A DNA stretch of 14,277 nt from an uncultured Alistipes sp. (GTDB taxonomy: Bacteria > Bacteroidota > Bacteroidia > Bacteroidales > Rikenellaceae). The DNA lies in contig CAAFWE010000237.1 in assembly GCA_900766655.1 (NCBI GenBank), positions 1 through 14,277 on the forward strand. Reading direction: 5' to 3'. The position numbers were made by a program, and so were the translations under genes. Below, piece after piece: positions 14,147-14,277 of this stretch (within the stretch, counting starts at the first letter, position 1; each line of letters starts with the position of its first letter). A model generated the notes under the pieces. The model saw only the letters and a program-made list of their open reading frames with translations. It was not told the origin of the DNA and made no database searches.

Positions 14147-14258
14147 CTACTTAAAAATTTCGTTGAACAGCTTTGCAAGTCGATATCCAGCATCACGAAC
14201 TGCTGTTTCGGCAAGATCGCGATACTTATTACGGAAGGCGTGAACATCTATCACATCA
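14147..14258 (-). CDS. C-terminal fragment of a protein, possibly an S1/P1-type nuclease
   Basis: A minus-strand frame runs from the last genomic base to the TAG at 14149-14147 and gives the final 36 residues of a longer protein, ending AGYRLAKLFNEIFK. The pattern of an alanine-rich helix, AGxRLA and LxNEI just before the stop resembles the C-terminal helix of S1/P1 (phospholipase C-like) zinc nucleases, which would be exported enzymes. This is judged from memory on a short piece, so the family is uncertain. It is a real end of a gene, as shown by codon use and clear helix periodicity. The 5' side is missing because the assembly stops and adapter sequence follows. Confidence 0.55.
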
Positions 14259-14277
14259 AGATCGGAAGAGCGTCGTG
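14259..14277. other. Illumina sequencing adapter left at the contig end
   Basis: The last 19 bases, AGATCGGAAGAGCGTCGTG, are exactly the start of the Illumina TruSeq read-through adapter. They are not from the organism, and any translation through them is false. Confidence 0.96.

Noticed and set aside
1..14277. CRISPR arrays, insertion sequences and riboswitches
   Set aside because: No regularly spaced repeats, transposase-like proteins or recognisable aptamer patterns were found on reading both strands.

Overview
The window looks like chromosomal DNA of a Bacteroidales bacterium, perhaps Alistipes/Rikenellaceae. The genus is an inference from gene content and codon use and was not tested. 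Three things point to Bacteroidota: promoters of the form TTTG-N19/20/21-TAnnTTTG, A-rich leaders without Shine-Dalgarno sites, and typical gene neighbours and lipoprotein signals. Coding sequence strongly prefers TCG for serine and avoids TTA, CTA and TCA, so long but spurious antisense frames appear. The last 19 bases are Illumina adapter sequence, so this is the end of an assembled contig and not genome.

Left part (1-4680), housekeeping. On the minus strand, lpxK (lipid A 4'-kinase) is followed by an overlapping purine nucleoside phosphorylase gene that runs off the left edge. Divergent from lpxK across about 130 bases, with a good promoter on each strand, is a tightly packed plus-strand group: an M23 peptidase lipoprotein, a YhbP/UPF0306 protein, ispD (isoprenoid precursor synthesis) and a small two-helix membrane protein. 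It ends in a strong hairpin terminator that also serves the converging operon.

Middle part (4688-8138), minus strand: ftsY (SRP receptor), rimO (ribosomal protein S12 methylthiotransferase) and gcvT (glycine cleavage T protein), closely spaced and probably one operon.

Right part (8139-13890), the accessory region. An exported 311-residue protein lies behind a promoter overlapped by two nested inverted repeats. Then come two tandem secreted glycoside hydrolases, distantly related to GH50 beta-agarases. They are clearly paralogous (106 of 128 residues identical in one hand-aligned block). The first has an ordinary export signal and the second a lipoprotein signal, so one is probably periplasmic or released and the other lipid-anchored. 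They share one promoter and one terminator. No SusC/SusD pair, sulfatase or regulator is visible beside them.

Right edge (13891-14277), minus strand: a tRNA-Leu(GAG) with its own promoter and terminator, the last 36 codons of a gene that may encode an S1/P1-type nuclease, and the adapter. No CRISPR array, insertion sequence, prophage or rRNA was seen.
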